DNA of 64,000 nt, taken from Bog-756 sp963703145. GTDB lineage: Bacteria; Actinomycetota; Acidimicrobiia; Acidimicrobiales; RAAP-2. How positions within the stretch are numbered: position 1 is the first letter of the stretch; each line of letters opens with the position of its first letter. The notes under the pieces are model-generated. The model worked only from the letters and a program-made list of their open reading frames with translations, did not search any database and had not been told where the DNA came from. Positions 25,912 to 36,221 of this stretch are shown one piece after another. The translations under genes and the position numbers were made by a program. The stretch is from the NCBI GenBank assembly GCA_963703145.1, contig OY969793.1, positions 1,116,001 to 1,180,000 of the forward strand. Reading direction: 5' to 3'.

Positions 25912-28432
25912 ATGGCGCTGGCCACCCCCATGCCCACTGACGGGCCTGCGATCGAGACCGAGGAACCCCAGCCCGGATCATCGCTGCCCGCCGACCAGGC
26001 GGTCCTGTTGGCCCCGGTGATCGAGGCATTCCTGCGCCGCCACCCCGGGGACGACACCTCGCTCATCCTCCGGGCAGCCGAGACCGCCACCATCGCCCAC
26101 GCCGGGCAGTTGCGACGCTCGGGCGAGCCCTATGTCACCCATCCCATCGCCGTGGCCGGAATCGTCGCCGACCTGGGCCTCGACGCCCAGACCGTGGCGG
26201 CCGCCCTCCTCCACGATGCGGTGGAGGACACCGGGGTCACCAACGAGATCATCGATCGCGACTTCGGTCCGGCGGTGGCCCTCATCGTCGACGGCGTCAC
26301 CAAGCTCGACCGGCTCCAGTTCGACTCGAAGGAGGCCCAGCAGGCCGCCACGGTGCGCAAGATGCTCGTGGCCATGGCCAACGACTGGCGGGTCCTGATC
26401 ATCAAGCTGGCCGATCGGCTGCACAACATGCGGACGCTCTCGGTCATGCCCGAGTGGAAGCAGCGTCGGACCGCCCAGGAGACCCTGGACATCTACGCCC
26501 CGCTGGCCCACCGCCTTGGCATCCAAGAGGTCAAGTGGCAACTCGAGGACCTGGCCTTTGCCACCCTCCACCCCAAGCGCTACGCCGAGATCGAGCAGAT
26601 GGTGGCCAGCCGTGCCCCACTGCGCGACGAGTTCCTGGCCCGGGTGCTGGTGTCGGTCCGGGAGCGTTTGGCCGCCTCCGGGGTCAACGCCGAGGTGACC
26701 GGCCGTCCCAAGCACCTGTGGAGCATCTACGAGAAGATGGTGGTCCGGGGCAAGGAGTTCGACGACCTCTACGACCTGGTGGGCATCCGGGTGATCGTGG
26801 AGTCGGAGCGCGACTGCTGGGCGGCGCTGGGATCGATCCACGCCATCTGGTCCCCGGTGCAGGGTCGGTTCAAGGACTACATCAACTCGCCCAAGTTCAA
26901 CCTGTACCAGTCCCTCCACACCACCGTGATCGGCCTCGACGGCAAGCCCATCGAGGTCCAGGTCCGCACCCACGAGATGCACCGTCGAGCCGAGTACGGG
27001 ATCGCGGCCCACTGGGGCTACAAGGAGAATCCGAGCCGGGTGGACCGACCGGGGTCCACGACGGCGAAGTCCGCCAAGGACGGCAGCGGCGCCACGTCGA
27101 CCAAGTCCCGCACCACCAAGGCAGCGGGCAAGACCGCGCCCAAGGCACCGACCAAGGCCAAGTCCAGCGCGGCGGCTGCCTCCAAAGAGGCCAAGGAAGC
27201 CAAGAAGGCCTCGACCATGACCCCGGCCCAGCGCGCCGAGATGGCCGAGCGGGACCGCCGGGCCGAGTTGCTGGCTCTGGCCAAGGAGACCTCCTCGACC
27301 ACCGCCGAGGTCGAGTGGATGCAGCGCATCGTCGACTTCCAGAACGAGACCACCGACCCCATCGAGTTCCTCGAGGCCCTCAAGCTGGACCTCGAAGAGG
27401 ACGAGGTCTACATCTTCACCCCCAAGGGCAAGGTGATCGCCCTGGCAGCCAACGCCACGCCGGTCGACTTCGCCTACGCCATCCACACCGAGGTCGGCCA
27501 CCGCTGCATCGGCGCCAAGGTCAACGGCCGGCTGGTCCCCCTCGACACCACGCTCAGCTCGGCCGACACCGTGGAGATCTTCACCTCTAAGGCGCCCACG
27601 GCGGGGCCCTCACGGGACTGGCTGGGCATGGTGGCCTCGTCACGTGCCCGCACCAAGATCCGCCAGTGGTTCTCCCGTGAGCGACGCGAGGACGCCATCG
27701 AGCTCGGTCGGGAGGAGCTGATCAAAGAGCTCCGCCGCGAGGGGCTGCCCGTCCAGAAACTGGCCTCCGAGCGGGCGCTGGCCGAACTGGCCGAGACCAT
27801 GAACTACGCCGATGTGGAGGCCCTGCACGCCGCCATCGGGGACAACCGGGTGTCGGCCCGGGCGGTAGCCCAGCGGGTCCTCCGGGATCTCCGGGGCGGG
27901 GTCTACGAGGAGCAGCTCCCGGTCACCGCCCGCCAACAGCCCACGGCGGCGCAAGCCCGGACGGGGCTCGGCGGTGGGCGTCTACGTCGAGGGCCTCGAC
28001 GACCTGATGGTCCGACTGTCCCGGTGCTGCACACCGGTGCCCGGTGACGAGATCGTGGGGTTCGTGACGAGGGGCCGAGGGGTGTCGGTCCACCGTGCCG
28101 ACTGCGCCAACGCCGCGTCGCTGGCCAGCCGGTCGCGGGAGCGACTCATCGAGGTCGAGTGGGACCATCGGTCCTCAGGCGTGTTCGTCGCCACCATCGA
28201 GGTCGTGGCCATCGACCGCTCCCGCCTCCTGACCGATGTGACCAAGGTCGTCTCCGAGCACCACCTGAACATCGTCAGCGCCAATACGCAGACCGATCCG
28301 GACCGCATCAGCCGGATGCGTTTCGACGTCGAGCTGGCCGACCCGGGCCACCTCGAGTCAGTGATCAACCTGATCCGGCACCTCGATGCGGTCTACGACG
28401 TCTACCGCATTCTCCCGGGCAAGAGGGACTGA
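25912..28432 (+). CDS. rel: Bifunctional (p)ppGpp synthetase/hydrolase Rel, frameshifted before the ACT region
   Basis: Rel makes and degrades (p)ppGpp in the stringent response. The HD hydrolase domain is intact (HPIAVAGIVADLG, LLHDAVEDTG, KLADRLHNMRTL). The synthetase has RFKDYINSPKFNLYQSLHT; RFKD, not EXDD, marks a bifunctional enzyme. Between synthetase and TGS is a 70-residue Lys/Ala/Thr/Ser-rich insert (about residues 375-450). TGS (VYIFTPKGKVIALAANATPVDFAY) and a helical domain follow. The C-terminal RIS/zinc-finger and ACT part (CCTPVPGDEIVGFVTRGRG, VHRADCANA, ATIEVVAIDRSRLLTDV) is in another frame from about 27925-27973. One extra or two missing bases would join it. About 839 residues in total. 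Confidence 0.93.
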
Positions 28433-28438
28433 GCACCC

Positions 28439-29745
28439 ATGGCCGACGACACTCTGGCGGCGCGCGCCCCAGTGGCACCCACGACGTCCTGTGGCCGGAA
28501 TCGACCCGGTGGGAGACCCTGCTGGCCGCCTTCGCTGCCCATGTGGAACGGGCCAGCTATGGCTTGGCCCACACGCCCATCTTCGAGGACGTAAGGGTCT
28601 TCCGCCGCGGCATCGGCGAGGGCAGCGACGTCGTGGGCAAAGAGATGTACGAGTTCGAGGACCGAGGTGGGCGGACGTTGGCCCTCCGCCCGGAAGGGAC
28701 GGCACCCCTCGTGCGCGCCTTCGTGCAGCACCGGCCTCCGCTGCCGTGGAAGGCCTGGTATGCCACCCCGGCATTCCGCTACGAGCGGCCCCAGGCCGGC
28801 CGGTACCGCCAGCACCACCAGCTCGGAGTCGAGGCCCTCGGCCCCGAGGACCCCGATCTCGACGTGGAGGTGGTCTGGCTAGCCGACGCCTTCTTCCGGT
28901 CCCTCGGGCTGTCGGAGTTCGAACTGCGGCTCAACTCGATGGGCGACGAACAGTGCCGGCCTACCTACCTGGAGCTCCTCGGGGCATACCTGGCCGAGCG
29001 TCGTGACGACCTGTGCCCGGAGCACCAGGAGCGGCTCGATGCCAACCCCTTACGAGTCCTCGACTGCAAACGGGACGGCTGCCGGCAGGCCACCGCCGAT
29101 GCACCGGCGCTCGCCGACCACCTGTGTGATCCCTGCCGTGTCCACTTCGACCGGGTCCGCGAGGGCCTGGAGGCCCTGGACATCCCCTTCGTTCTCGACC
29201 ACCGCCTGGTGCGGGGGTTCGACTACTACACCCGCACCACCTTCGAGTTCGCCTCTGGGGCGCTCGAGGCGGCCCAGAACGGGATCGGTGGCGGTGGCCG
29301 CTACGACGGCCTGGTGGCGATGCTGGGCGGCCCTCCCACCCCGGGCATCGGCTTCGGGATCGGGATCGAGCGGCTCTTGTTGGCCTGTGATGCCGAGGGG
29401 GTCTTCCCGGTGGACCCCGGTCCCCTCGACGCCTTCGTGGTCGACGTCACCGGTGGACAGGCCGCCCGTGACCTCACGACCCGCCTGCGCCGAGCCGGGC
29501 TGCGGGCCGATCGGGCCTTCGACAACCGCTCGATGAAGTCCCAGCTCAAGTCGGCCGACCGCTCCGGGGCGACGGTGGCCCTCATCATCGGGCCCGATGA
29601 GCTGGTCGAAGGGTCGGTGGCGCTCCGGCCCCTCCGGGTCCACGGCGACCAGGTGCGCGTGGCACTCGACGCCGTAGTCGAGGCCGTCATCGAGGCGGCG
29701 CGGCGGACCGCCGGCGACCGTGGCCACGTCGAACCCGGTCGATGA
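28439..29745 (+). CDS. hisS: Histidyl-tRNA synthetase, frameshifted near N-terminus
   Basis: HisRS charges tRNA-His. From about codon 11 the frame is continuous and complete: PSGTHDVLWPES, FEDVRVFRRGIGEGSDVVGKEMYEF (motif 1 region), LALRPEGTAPLVRAFVQH, FRYERPQAGRYRQHHQLGVEALG (motif 2), LDHRLVRGFDYYTRTTFEF, GGGGRYDGLV and GIGFGIGIERLLL (motif 3), then the anticodon-binding domain. The natural start, ATG 28439 (MADDTLAARAP), is in another frame. One C missing from the run at 28467-28470 restores it. The gene starts 7 bp after rel, as in many actinobacteria. Confidence 0.94.
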
Positions 29746-29812
29746 ACCCCCGGTTCTCCCCCTACTGTGTCCTTGGTCCCGTCCTCGGGTCCGGTTGCCG
29801 AAAGGACCAGTT

Positions 29813-31578
29813 GTGACCGTCTCTCCACTGTCGGCGGAACCCACGTCGATGCGCTCGCGCCTGTGCGGGACCCTACGCCTGGCCGATGTGGGCACCACCG
29901 TGACGCTGTGCGGTTGGGTGGCCAAGCGACGGGAGCACGGCGAGCACCTGGCCTTCGTCGACCTGCGTGACCACACCGGCATCGTCCAGTGCGTCGTCCC
30001 GGGCACCGTCGACGTCCGGAGCGAGTACGTGGTCTCCGTCGAGGGCACGGTCCGGCCCCGCCCGGAGGGGACCGTGAACCCCGACCTCCCCACCGGCGAG
30101 GTCGAACTCGGCGACTGCACGGTCACCGTACTCAACGCCGCCGAGCCCCCTCCCTTCGCCGTGGACGACCGGGTCGACGTCGACGAGGTCATCCGGCTCA
30201 AGCACCGATTCGTCGATCTGCGCCGGCCGCGCATGCAGGCCAACCTCCGCCTCCGGGCTGTGGTCAACGGGGCCCTGCGGTCGGCCATGGACCGCCAGGG
30301 CTTCGTCGAGGTCGAGACCCCCTCCTCTGGGCACCGACGCCCGAGGGGGCCCGTGAGTTCACCGTACCCAGCCGTCTGACCCCCGGCTCGTGCTACGTCC
30401 TGCCCCAGAGCCCGCAGTTGGCCAAACAGCTGCTGATGGTGGCCGGCGTGGACCGCTACTACCAGATCGCGCGGTGCTTGCGGGACGAGGACCTGCGCGC
30501 CGACCGGCAGTTCGAGTTCTCCCAGCTGGACGTGGAGGCCTCCTTCGTCAGCCAGGAGGACGTCTTGGAGTTCGTGTCGGCGGCCGTCCTCGACGCCGCC
30601 GAGGCGGCCACCGGCGAGCGCCCCGAGGACATCCCACGCATGACCTGGGCCGACGCCATCGACCGCTACGGATCGGACAAGCCCGACATCCGGTTCGGCA
30701 TGGAGCTGATCGACCTGTCCAGGGTGTTCGAGGGGACCGACGTCCGGGCGTTTTCCGCTCCGTCGGTCAAGGCCATCGTGCTCCCCGGTGGCGCAGCACT
30801 CACCCGCTCCAAGCTCGACGGCCTAACCGATCGGGCCAAACAGCTCGGAGCCAAGGGCCTGGCGTGGTTCAAGGTGACCGGGGAGCCGGGTGGCCCGTTG
30901 ACCCTGGACTCCCCGCTGGACCGGTTCTTGAGCGACGCCGAGCGCAGCGCGCTGGTCGAGGTCACTGCGGCCGGCCCGGGTGACCTGGTGCTGGTGGTGG
31001 CCGACGAGTACCGGCTGGCCTGCACCGTGCTCGGCCAACTGCGGGTGCACCTGGGGGGCCAACCGGTCAGCCAGGGACCGTACCGATACCTGTGGGTGGT
31101 CGACTTCCCGATGTTCGACGGCGTGGACGCCGACGGCAACCCCCAAGCCGCCCACCATCCCTTCACGATGCCCCACCCCGACGACCTGGACCTGCTCGAG
31201 ACCGACCCGGCCTCGGTCCGGTCCCAGGCCTACGACCTGGTTCTCAACGGGTGGGAGCTCGGTTCGGGGAGCGTCCGGATCCATCGGGGGGACATCCAGT
31301 CCCGGGTGTTCGCGGCGATGGGGATCGGGGAGGACGAGGCCCAGTCGCGGTTCGGCTTCCTCCTCGGGGCGTTCAAGTACGGGGCCCCGCCCCACGCCGG
31401 GTTCGCGGTGGGGATCGACCGGCTGGTCGCCATCTTCGCCGGCGAGGACAGTATCCGCGAGGTCATCGCGTTCCCGAAGACCCAGTCCGGCTCGGACCCC
31501 ATGACCGGCGCACCCAAGCCGGTGGGCGACCGGGTGTTGGCTGACCTCGGTCTCCAGCTCGTGCCACCCAAGGACTGA
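29813..31578 (+). CDS. aspS: Aspartyl-tRNA synthetase, frameshifted in the middle
   Basis: AspRS charges tRNA-Asp. From GTG 29813 (Shine-Dalgarno AAAGGA 8 nt upstream) the OB-fold is complete: CGTLRLADVGTTVTLCGWVAKRREHG, FVDLRDHTGIVQCV and LKHRFVDLRRPRMQANLRLR. The frame then leaves coding sequence at FVEVETP. The catalytic core continues in another frame with LLWAPTPEGAREFTVPSR, QSPQLAKQLLMVAG, the bacterial GAD insertion, then GSVRIHRGDIQ and APPHAGFAVGIDRLV. One C missing from the run at 30318-30322 joins them exactly. About 588 residues, normal for bacterial AspRS. Whether it also charges tRNA-Asn cannot be seen. Confidence 0.94.
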
Positions 31579-31589
31579 CCCGGTGCCCC

Positions 31590-32957
31590 GTGCCCGGTGA
31601 GGACCTGTTCTCCGGAGCGGCCGAGGACCGCCTGGCCGCTCGAGCCCCGCTGGCCGCACGGCTGAGGCCGCACACCCTCGATGAGATCATCGGCCAACGG
31701 CACCTGGTCGGGCCGGGTGCCCCGCTCCGCGCCCTGATCGAGGCCGACCGTCTGACCTCGGCCATCCTCTGGGGTCCTCCGGGCACCGGCAAGACCACGT
31801 TGGCGTCGGTGGTGGCGACGGCCACCGCCAAGCGTTTCGTGCCGCTCTCGGCGGTGACCGCCGGGGTGAAGGACGTCCGTGAGGTGGTGGACGGCGCACG
31901 CCAGCTCCTCGGGGAGCAGGGGAGGGGGACCATCCTCTTCCTCGACGAGGTCCACCGGTTCAACCGGGCCCAGCAAGACGCCCTGCTCCCGTCGGTGGAA
32001 GAGGGTCTGTTGGTCCTTATCGGGGCCACCACCGAGAACCCGTTCTTCCAGGTCAACGCCCCATTACTGTCCCGCTCCACGCTGTGGCGACTGGAGCCGC
32101 TGTCACCCGAGGAGTTGGAAGAGGTGGTGGCCCGAGGCCTCGACGCCGAAGGGACCACCGCCGAGCCCGACGCCGTGGCCGCACTGGTGGGGCTGGCCGA
32201 CGGGGACGCCCGGGCGGTGCTCACCACCCTCGAGGTGGCCATGGCCCTGGCCGGCGAGGCGCCGGTGACGCTCGGTGATGTCGAGCGGGCCCGACACTCG
32301 CGCCTCCACCACTATGGCGAGGACGATCACTACGACCAGGTCAGCGCGTTCATCAAGTCGGTCCGGGGGTCGGACCCCGACGCCGGCCTCTACTGGCTGG
32401 CCCGCATGCTCGAGGCGGGCGAGGACGCCCGGTTCATCGCCCGCCGGCTGGTCATCCTGGCCAGCGAGGACATCGGGGAGGCCGACCCGCTGGCCCTGGT
32501 GGTGGCCGACGCCGCCGCCCGCGCCGTGGAGTTCGTGGGCCTGCCCGAGGCCCAGCTCAACCTGGCCCAGGCCGTGGTCCACCTGGCGTGCGCCCCCAAG
32601 TCCAACCGGGTGACCGTGGCCCTCGGTCTGGCCCAGCGGGACGTCCGGGAGGGACCCCGGGGCGACGTGCCCACCCACCTCCGTGACGCCCACTACCGCA
32701 GCGCGTCGACCATCGGGCACGGGGAGGGCTACGTCTATCCCCACGACCGTCCCGACGCCTGGGCCGACCAGCAGTACCGGCCCGAGGAGCTGTCGGCCAA
32801 CCGGTACTACGAGCCGAGCGACCGAGGTCATGAGGCCGTGGTGGCCGAGCGGCTCCGCCGTTGGCGCCAGGGCGGCCCTGACGATCCGCCCGGATCCGGG
32901 AGCGATCTCGGTCCGTCCGGGGATCCCCGCGGTGACGACGAGGAGACACCCTCATAG
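31590..32957 (+). CDS. rarA: Replication-associated recombination protein A (RarA/MgsA AAA+ ATPase)
   Basis: RarA is a clamp-loader-like AAA+ ATPase acting at stalled forks. The 455-residue product has LAARLRPHTLDEIIGQRHLVG, Walker A WGPPGTGKTTLA, Walker B TILFLDEVHRFNRAQQDALLP, sensor 1 GATTENPFF, and C-terminal blocks YDQVSAFIKSVRGSDPDAGLYWLARM, ILASEDIG and YVYPHDRP. The last 45 or so residues are a low-complexity acidic tail. GTG 31590 is 11 bp after the aspS stop. aspS-rarA-alaS proximity is conserved in actinobacteria. Confidence 0.95.
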   Translation: MPGEDLFSGAAEDRLAARAPLAARLRPHTLDEIIGQRHLVGPGAPLRALIEADRLTSAILWGPPGTGKTTLASVVATATAKRFVPLSAVTAGVKDVREVVDGARQLLGEQGRGTILFLDEVHRFNRAQQDALLPSVEEGLLVLIGATTENPFFQVNAPLLSRSTLWRLEPLSPEELEEVVARGLDAEGTTAEPDAVAALVGLADGDARAVLTTLEVAMALAGEAPVTLGDVERARHSRLHHYGEDDHYDQVSAFIKSVRGSDPDAGLYWLARMLEAGEDARFIARRLVILASEDIGEADPLALVVADAAARAVEFVGLPEAQLNLAQAVVHLACAPKSNRVTVALGLAQRDVREGPRGDVPTHLRDAHYRSASTIGHGEGYVYPHDRPDAWADQQYRPEELSANRYYEPSDRGHEAVVAERLRRWRQGGPDDPPGSGSDLGPSGDPRGDDEETPS

Positions 32958-32971
32958 GCCAGACTGTCCAG

Positions 32972-35788
32972 ATGGTGTGGCGACGAGGGGCTCCGGCGGT
33001 GTCGGCCGCGCTGGTGGCGGCTGCCGTGTTGTCCCTGGCCACAGGAGGCTCAGCGGGGGCGGTCATGCCCAGAACCTCCCCTGAGGCCATGGTCAGAATC
33101 ACATCGGCCACCACCAGCCTGCCCCATGGTGCGGTGGTCACCGGGGCGACCGACCCGGGCACCACCATCTCCGCCGAGGTGGCACTGAAGCCCCGCAGTC
33201 CGGCGGCACTCGACGCCTTCGTAGCCGCAGTGTCCACTCCCGGATCGCCCACGTACCACCGGTTCCTCGGCCACGGCCAGTTCGCCAGCGACTTCGGGCC
33301 GTCCGCCGACACCCTCGCCTCGGCCCGTTCGTGGCTGGCGTCGAATGGGCTGACGGTGGGTACGACCTCGTCGGACGGCATGCTGATCCCGGTGGCCGGT
33401 TCGGTCGACCAGATCGAGCGGGCCTTCGACGTCTCCCTGGTCGACACCCGGCTCCTCGGTGGACGCCTGGCACGCTATGCCACCGCAGCCCCAGCCGTGC
33501 CGTCGACGCTGGCCCCGACGGTCCAGGGGGTCCTCGGGCTCAGCACCGTGGCCCTGCCCCAGCCCCAGATCGTCCGAGACGGCCCACGCTCGTCGTCCAC
33601 CGCGGTCACCCCGGCCCCCGGCGCCGTTGCGGCCACTCCCCATGTGGGTCCAGGGACGTGCTCATCGGCCAATACGGTGGCCGGTGAATTCGGCGCCTAC
33701 ACGGCCAACCAACTCGCCGGTGCCTACGGGCTGAGCAACCTGTACAACGCCGGACAGTCAGGGACCGGGCTCACCGTCGGGATCTACGAACTCGAGCCGT
33801 ACACACAGAGTGACATCACCACGTACCAGTCCTGTTACGGGATCGCCAACACCGTGACCAAGGTGGCGGTCGACGGCGGCGCCACCGGCAGCCAGTCCGG
33901 TGAGGCGGCCCTCGACATCGAGGACGTGGCCGGTCTCGCTACCGGCGCAACCGTCCGGGTCTACTCCGGCACCCAGACGGGGAACGGACCGGTCGACACC
34001 TACGACCGCATGGTCACCGACGACGTCGCCAAGGTGCTGACCACCAGCTGGGGTATCTGTGAGCCGGAGATGGCCCAGAACGTGGGCCAACAGGCCGCCG
34101 AGTCGTCCATCTTCGCCGAGGCCGCGGCCCAGGGACAGACCATGATCGCTGCGTCGGGCGACTCGGGTTCCACCGACTGCTATATCCCCGGCGTCGACAA
34201 CGACGCCGGGGTCACCGTGGACGATCCGGCGGACCAACCCACTGTGACCGGGGTGGGCGGCACCTCGCTCCTTGGGGCCGCTCCCACCGAGACGGTGTGG
34301 AACGACAGCCTGGGGGCCGGCGGTGGCGGTGTCTCCTCCGACTTCGCCATGCCGTCCTGGCAGACCGGCCCCGGCGTGGGTGCGTCCACCGCCCTGTCAC
34401 AGTGCAGTGCGGTAGGTCGATCCAGCTGCCGCGAGGTCCCAGACGTTGCCGCCTCGGCTGATCCCGCGCACGGGTATGTCATCTTCTTCGGCGGCAGCTG
34501 GGGTGTCTACGGCGGCACCAGCGCGGCCTCGCCTCTGTGGGCGGCCATGACCGCCGTCATCGATCAGGCACTGGGGCGGCCGGCCGGATTCTTGAACCCC
34601 GTCCTCTACGGTGCCGGCTCCTGTGTCAACTCGCCGTTCAACGACGTAACGGTCGGCACCAACGCGTGGATCTCGACGGCACAGGGCCACTTCGCGTCCA
34701 CCGCCAACTACGACGTCGCCTCGGGCTGGGGCTCGGGCAACGCCGGCCGGCTGGTCGCCACCCTGGCCTCACCACCGGTGTGCCCGGTCGTGACGGCGGT
34801 CGACCCGGCCAAGGGCTCGCCCCTCGGTGGGAATGTCGTCACGGTGACCGGTACCGACTTCTCGGGGGTCTCCGCGGTGCGATTCGGAGGCTCGGCGGCG
34901 TCGTTCAGTGTGACCTCGGCGACCTCCCTCACGGCGGTGGCACCGGCCGGCCCGAGCGGGTCGACCGTCGACATCACCGTCCAGGGCCCCGACGGGTCCA
35001 GCCGTGCGGTGTCCGAGGACCGCTACACCTACACCCGGCCCGGCTACTGGTTGGTGGCCTCTGACGGCGGGATCTTCACCTTCGGTGCCACGTCGTTCTT
35101 CGGTTCCACGGGCGCCATCCGCCTGAACCAGCCCATCGTGGGAATGGCGACCAGTGCCGACGACCGGGGCTACTGGCTCGTGGCCTCCGACGGGGGGATC
35201 TTCTCGTTCGGGGACGCCGGATTCGACGGGTCCACCGGGGCGCTCCATCTCAACAAGCCCATCGTGGGCATGGCGGCCACCCCGGACGGTCGGGGCTACT
35301 GGCTCGTGGCCTCTGACGGTGGCATCTTCAGTTTCGGCGATGCCCGGTTCTACGGCTCCACGGGTGCACTCCATCTCAACAAGCCCATCGTGGGCATGGC
35401 GGCGACCACCGACGGTCGGGGCTACTGGCTGGTGGCCTCCGACGGTGGCATCTTCAGTTTCGGCGATGCCCGGTTCTACGGCTCTGCCGGGGCACTCCAT
35501 CTCAACAAGCCCATCGTGGGCATGGCGGCCACGCCCGACGGCCGGGGCTACTGGCTGGTGGCCTCCGACGGTGGCATCTTCAGTTTCGGCGATGCCCGGT
35601 TCTACGGCTCTGCCGGGGCACTCCATCTCAACAAGCCCATCGTGGGCATGGCGGCCACGCCCGACGGCCGGGGCTACTGGCTGGTGGCCTCCGACGGTGG
35701 CATCTTCACGCTGGGGGATGCGTCGTTCTACGGGTCCACCGGGGCGCTGGCCCTCAACCGCCCCATCGTGGGCATGGCCTCCACGTGA
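32972..35788 (+). CDS. Secreted sedolisin-type (S53) protease with TIG domain and six 42-residue repeats
   Basis: The 938-residue product is predicted to be secreted: signal peptide at 1-30 ending in SAGA. An S53 activation (pro) domain spans about 45-200. The kumamolisin-like catalytic domain spans about 235-600, with catalytic E311 and D315 (GEAALDIED), oxyanion D397 (AASGDSGS) and nucleophile S517 (GGTSAASP); NDVTVG and DVASGWGSGN match the calcium site. An IPT/TIG Ig-like domain covers about 604-690. Six tandem repeats follow (691-938), five of 42 residues and a last one of 38, starting GYWLVASDGG. The repeats may form a six-bladed propeller-like structure used for binding; that is inference. 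Family members are acid endopeptidases. It stands alone between rarA and a DUF948 gene. Confidence 0.9.
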   Translation: MVWRRGAPAVSAALVAAAVLSLATGGSAGAVMPRTSPEAMVRITSATTSLPHGAVVTGATDPGTTISAEVALKPRSPAALDAFVAAVSTPGSPTYHRFLGHGQFASDFGPSADTLASARSWLASNGLTVGTTSSDGMLIPVAGSVDQIERAFDVSLVDTRLLGGRLARYATAAPAVPSTLAPTVQGVLGLSTVALPQPQIVRDGPRSSSTAVTPAPGAVAATPHVGPGTCSSANTVAGEFGAYTANQLAGAYGLSNLYNAGQSGTGLTVGIYELEPYTQSDITTYQSCYGIANTVTKVAVDGGATGSQSGEAALDIEDVAGLATGATVRVYSGTQTGNGPVDTYDRMVTDDVAKVLTTSWGICEPEMAQNVGQQAAESSIFAEAAAQGQTMIAASGDSGSTDCYIPGVDNDAGVTVDDPADQPTVTGVGGTSLLGAAPTETVWNDSLGAGGGGVSSDFAMPSWQTGPGVGASTALSQCSAVGRSSCREVPDVAASADPAHGYVIFFGGSWGVYGGTSAASPLWAAMTAVIDQALGRPAGFLNPVLYGAGSCVNSPFNDVTVGTNAWISTAQGHFASTANYDVASGWGSGNAGRLVATLASPPVCPVVTAVDPAKGSPLGGNVVTVTGTDFSGVSAVRFGGSAASFSVTSATSLTAVAPAGPSGSTVDITVQGPDGSSRAVSEDRYTYTRPGYWLVASDGGIFTFGATSFFGSTGAIRLNQPIVGMATSADDRGYWLVASDGGIFSFGDAGFDGSTGALHLNKPIVGMAATPDGRGYWLVASDGGIFSFGDARFYGSTGALHLNKPIVGMAATTDGRGYWLVASDGGIFSFGDARFYGSAGALHLNKPIVGMAATPDGRGYWLVASDGGIFSFGDARFYGSAGALHLNKPIVGMAATPDGRGYWLVASDGGIFTLGDASFYGSTGALALNRPIVGMAST
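35042..35785 (+). repeat. Six tandem 126-bp coding repeats (GYWLVASDGG repeats)
   Basis: Five units of 126 bp (from 35042, 35168, 35294, 35420 and 35546) and a sixth of 114 bp (from 35672) encode the C-terminal repeats of the S53 protein. Units four and five (35420-35545 and 35546-35671) read as identical at the nucleotide level, and the match runs about 35 bp into unit six. Units one and six diverge most, as expected when internal units expand. Confidence 0.95.
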
Positions 35789-35799
35789 CCCGCACCATC

Positions 35800-35805
35800 T
35801 AAGCT
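35800..35805 (+). promoter_or_regulatory. -10 hexamer (TAAGCT) of the DUF948 gene
   Basis: TAAGCT lies 9 nt before ATG 35815, 11 bp after the protease stop, with no Shine-Dalgarno. Confidence 0.5.
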
Positions 35806-35814
35806 CTCCGGATC

Positions 35815-36219
35815 ATGTCCGCCGGTCAGATCGCTGTACTCGTGGCCTCGATCGCCAGTGTGCTCGCCGTTGCCGGCCTGCTGATGGCCATCGCAGCGCT
35901 GCGACGTGAGGTTGGCCGCCTCCGTTCGGTAGCCGACGAACTCCGGGGCCAGACCGTACCGTTGGTGGCCGACGCCCACCGCGTGGTCGACCAGGCGGCC
36001 ACCGAGATGGAGCGGGTGGGGGCGGTCCTCGACTCCACCGAGTCGGTCCACGCCACCGTGGACTCGGCCTCACGCCTGGCCTACCGGGCCTTCGCCAACC
36101 CGGTCGTCAAGGTGCTGGCCGTGCGGGCCGGTGCGGCCACCGGCATCCGGCGCCTGACATCGGGCTCCAACGGAAACGATCGCAACGGTGCTGGCGGCAA
36201 CGGGAAGGGCGGACACTGA
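35815..36219 (+). CDS. DUF948-type single-span membrane protein
   Basis: The protein has 134 residues: one N-terminal membrane helix (QIAVLVASIASVLAVAGLLM), then a long amphipathic coiled-coil-like helix (LRREVGRLRSVADELRGQTVPL..DAHRVVDQAATEMERV) resembling DUF948 proteins, and a Gly/Asn-rich C-terminus. Function is unknown. In other actinobacteria a DUF948 gene and a second small membrane gene sit just upstream of alaS, and the same order is seen here. It ends 2 bp before the next gene. Confidence 0.75.
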   Translation: MSAGQIAVLVASIASVLAVAGLLMAIAALRREVGRLRSVADELRGQTVPLVADAHRVVDQAATEMERVGAVLDSTESVHATVDSASRLAYRAFANPVVKVLAVRAGAATGIRRLTSGSNGNDRNGAGGNGKGGH

Positions 36220-36221
36220 CC

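Noticed and set aside
27925..27973. Programmed frameshift in rel as a regulatory device
   Set aside because: No slippery heptamer followed by a stem was found, and similar frame breaks occur in seven other genes, so a common sequence-error cause is simpler.
35042..35785. CRISPR-like regular repeat array
   Set aside because: The 126-bp repeats have no spacers, are in frame and encode a protein repeat of the S53 protease.
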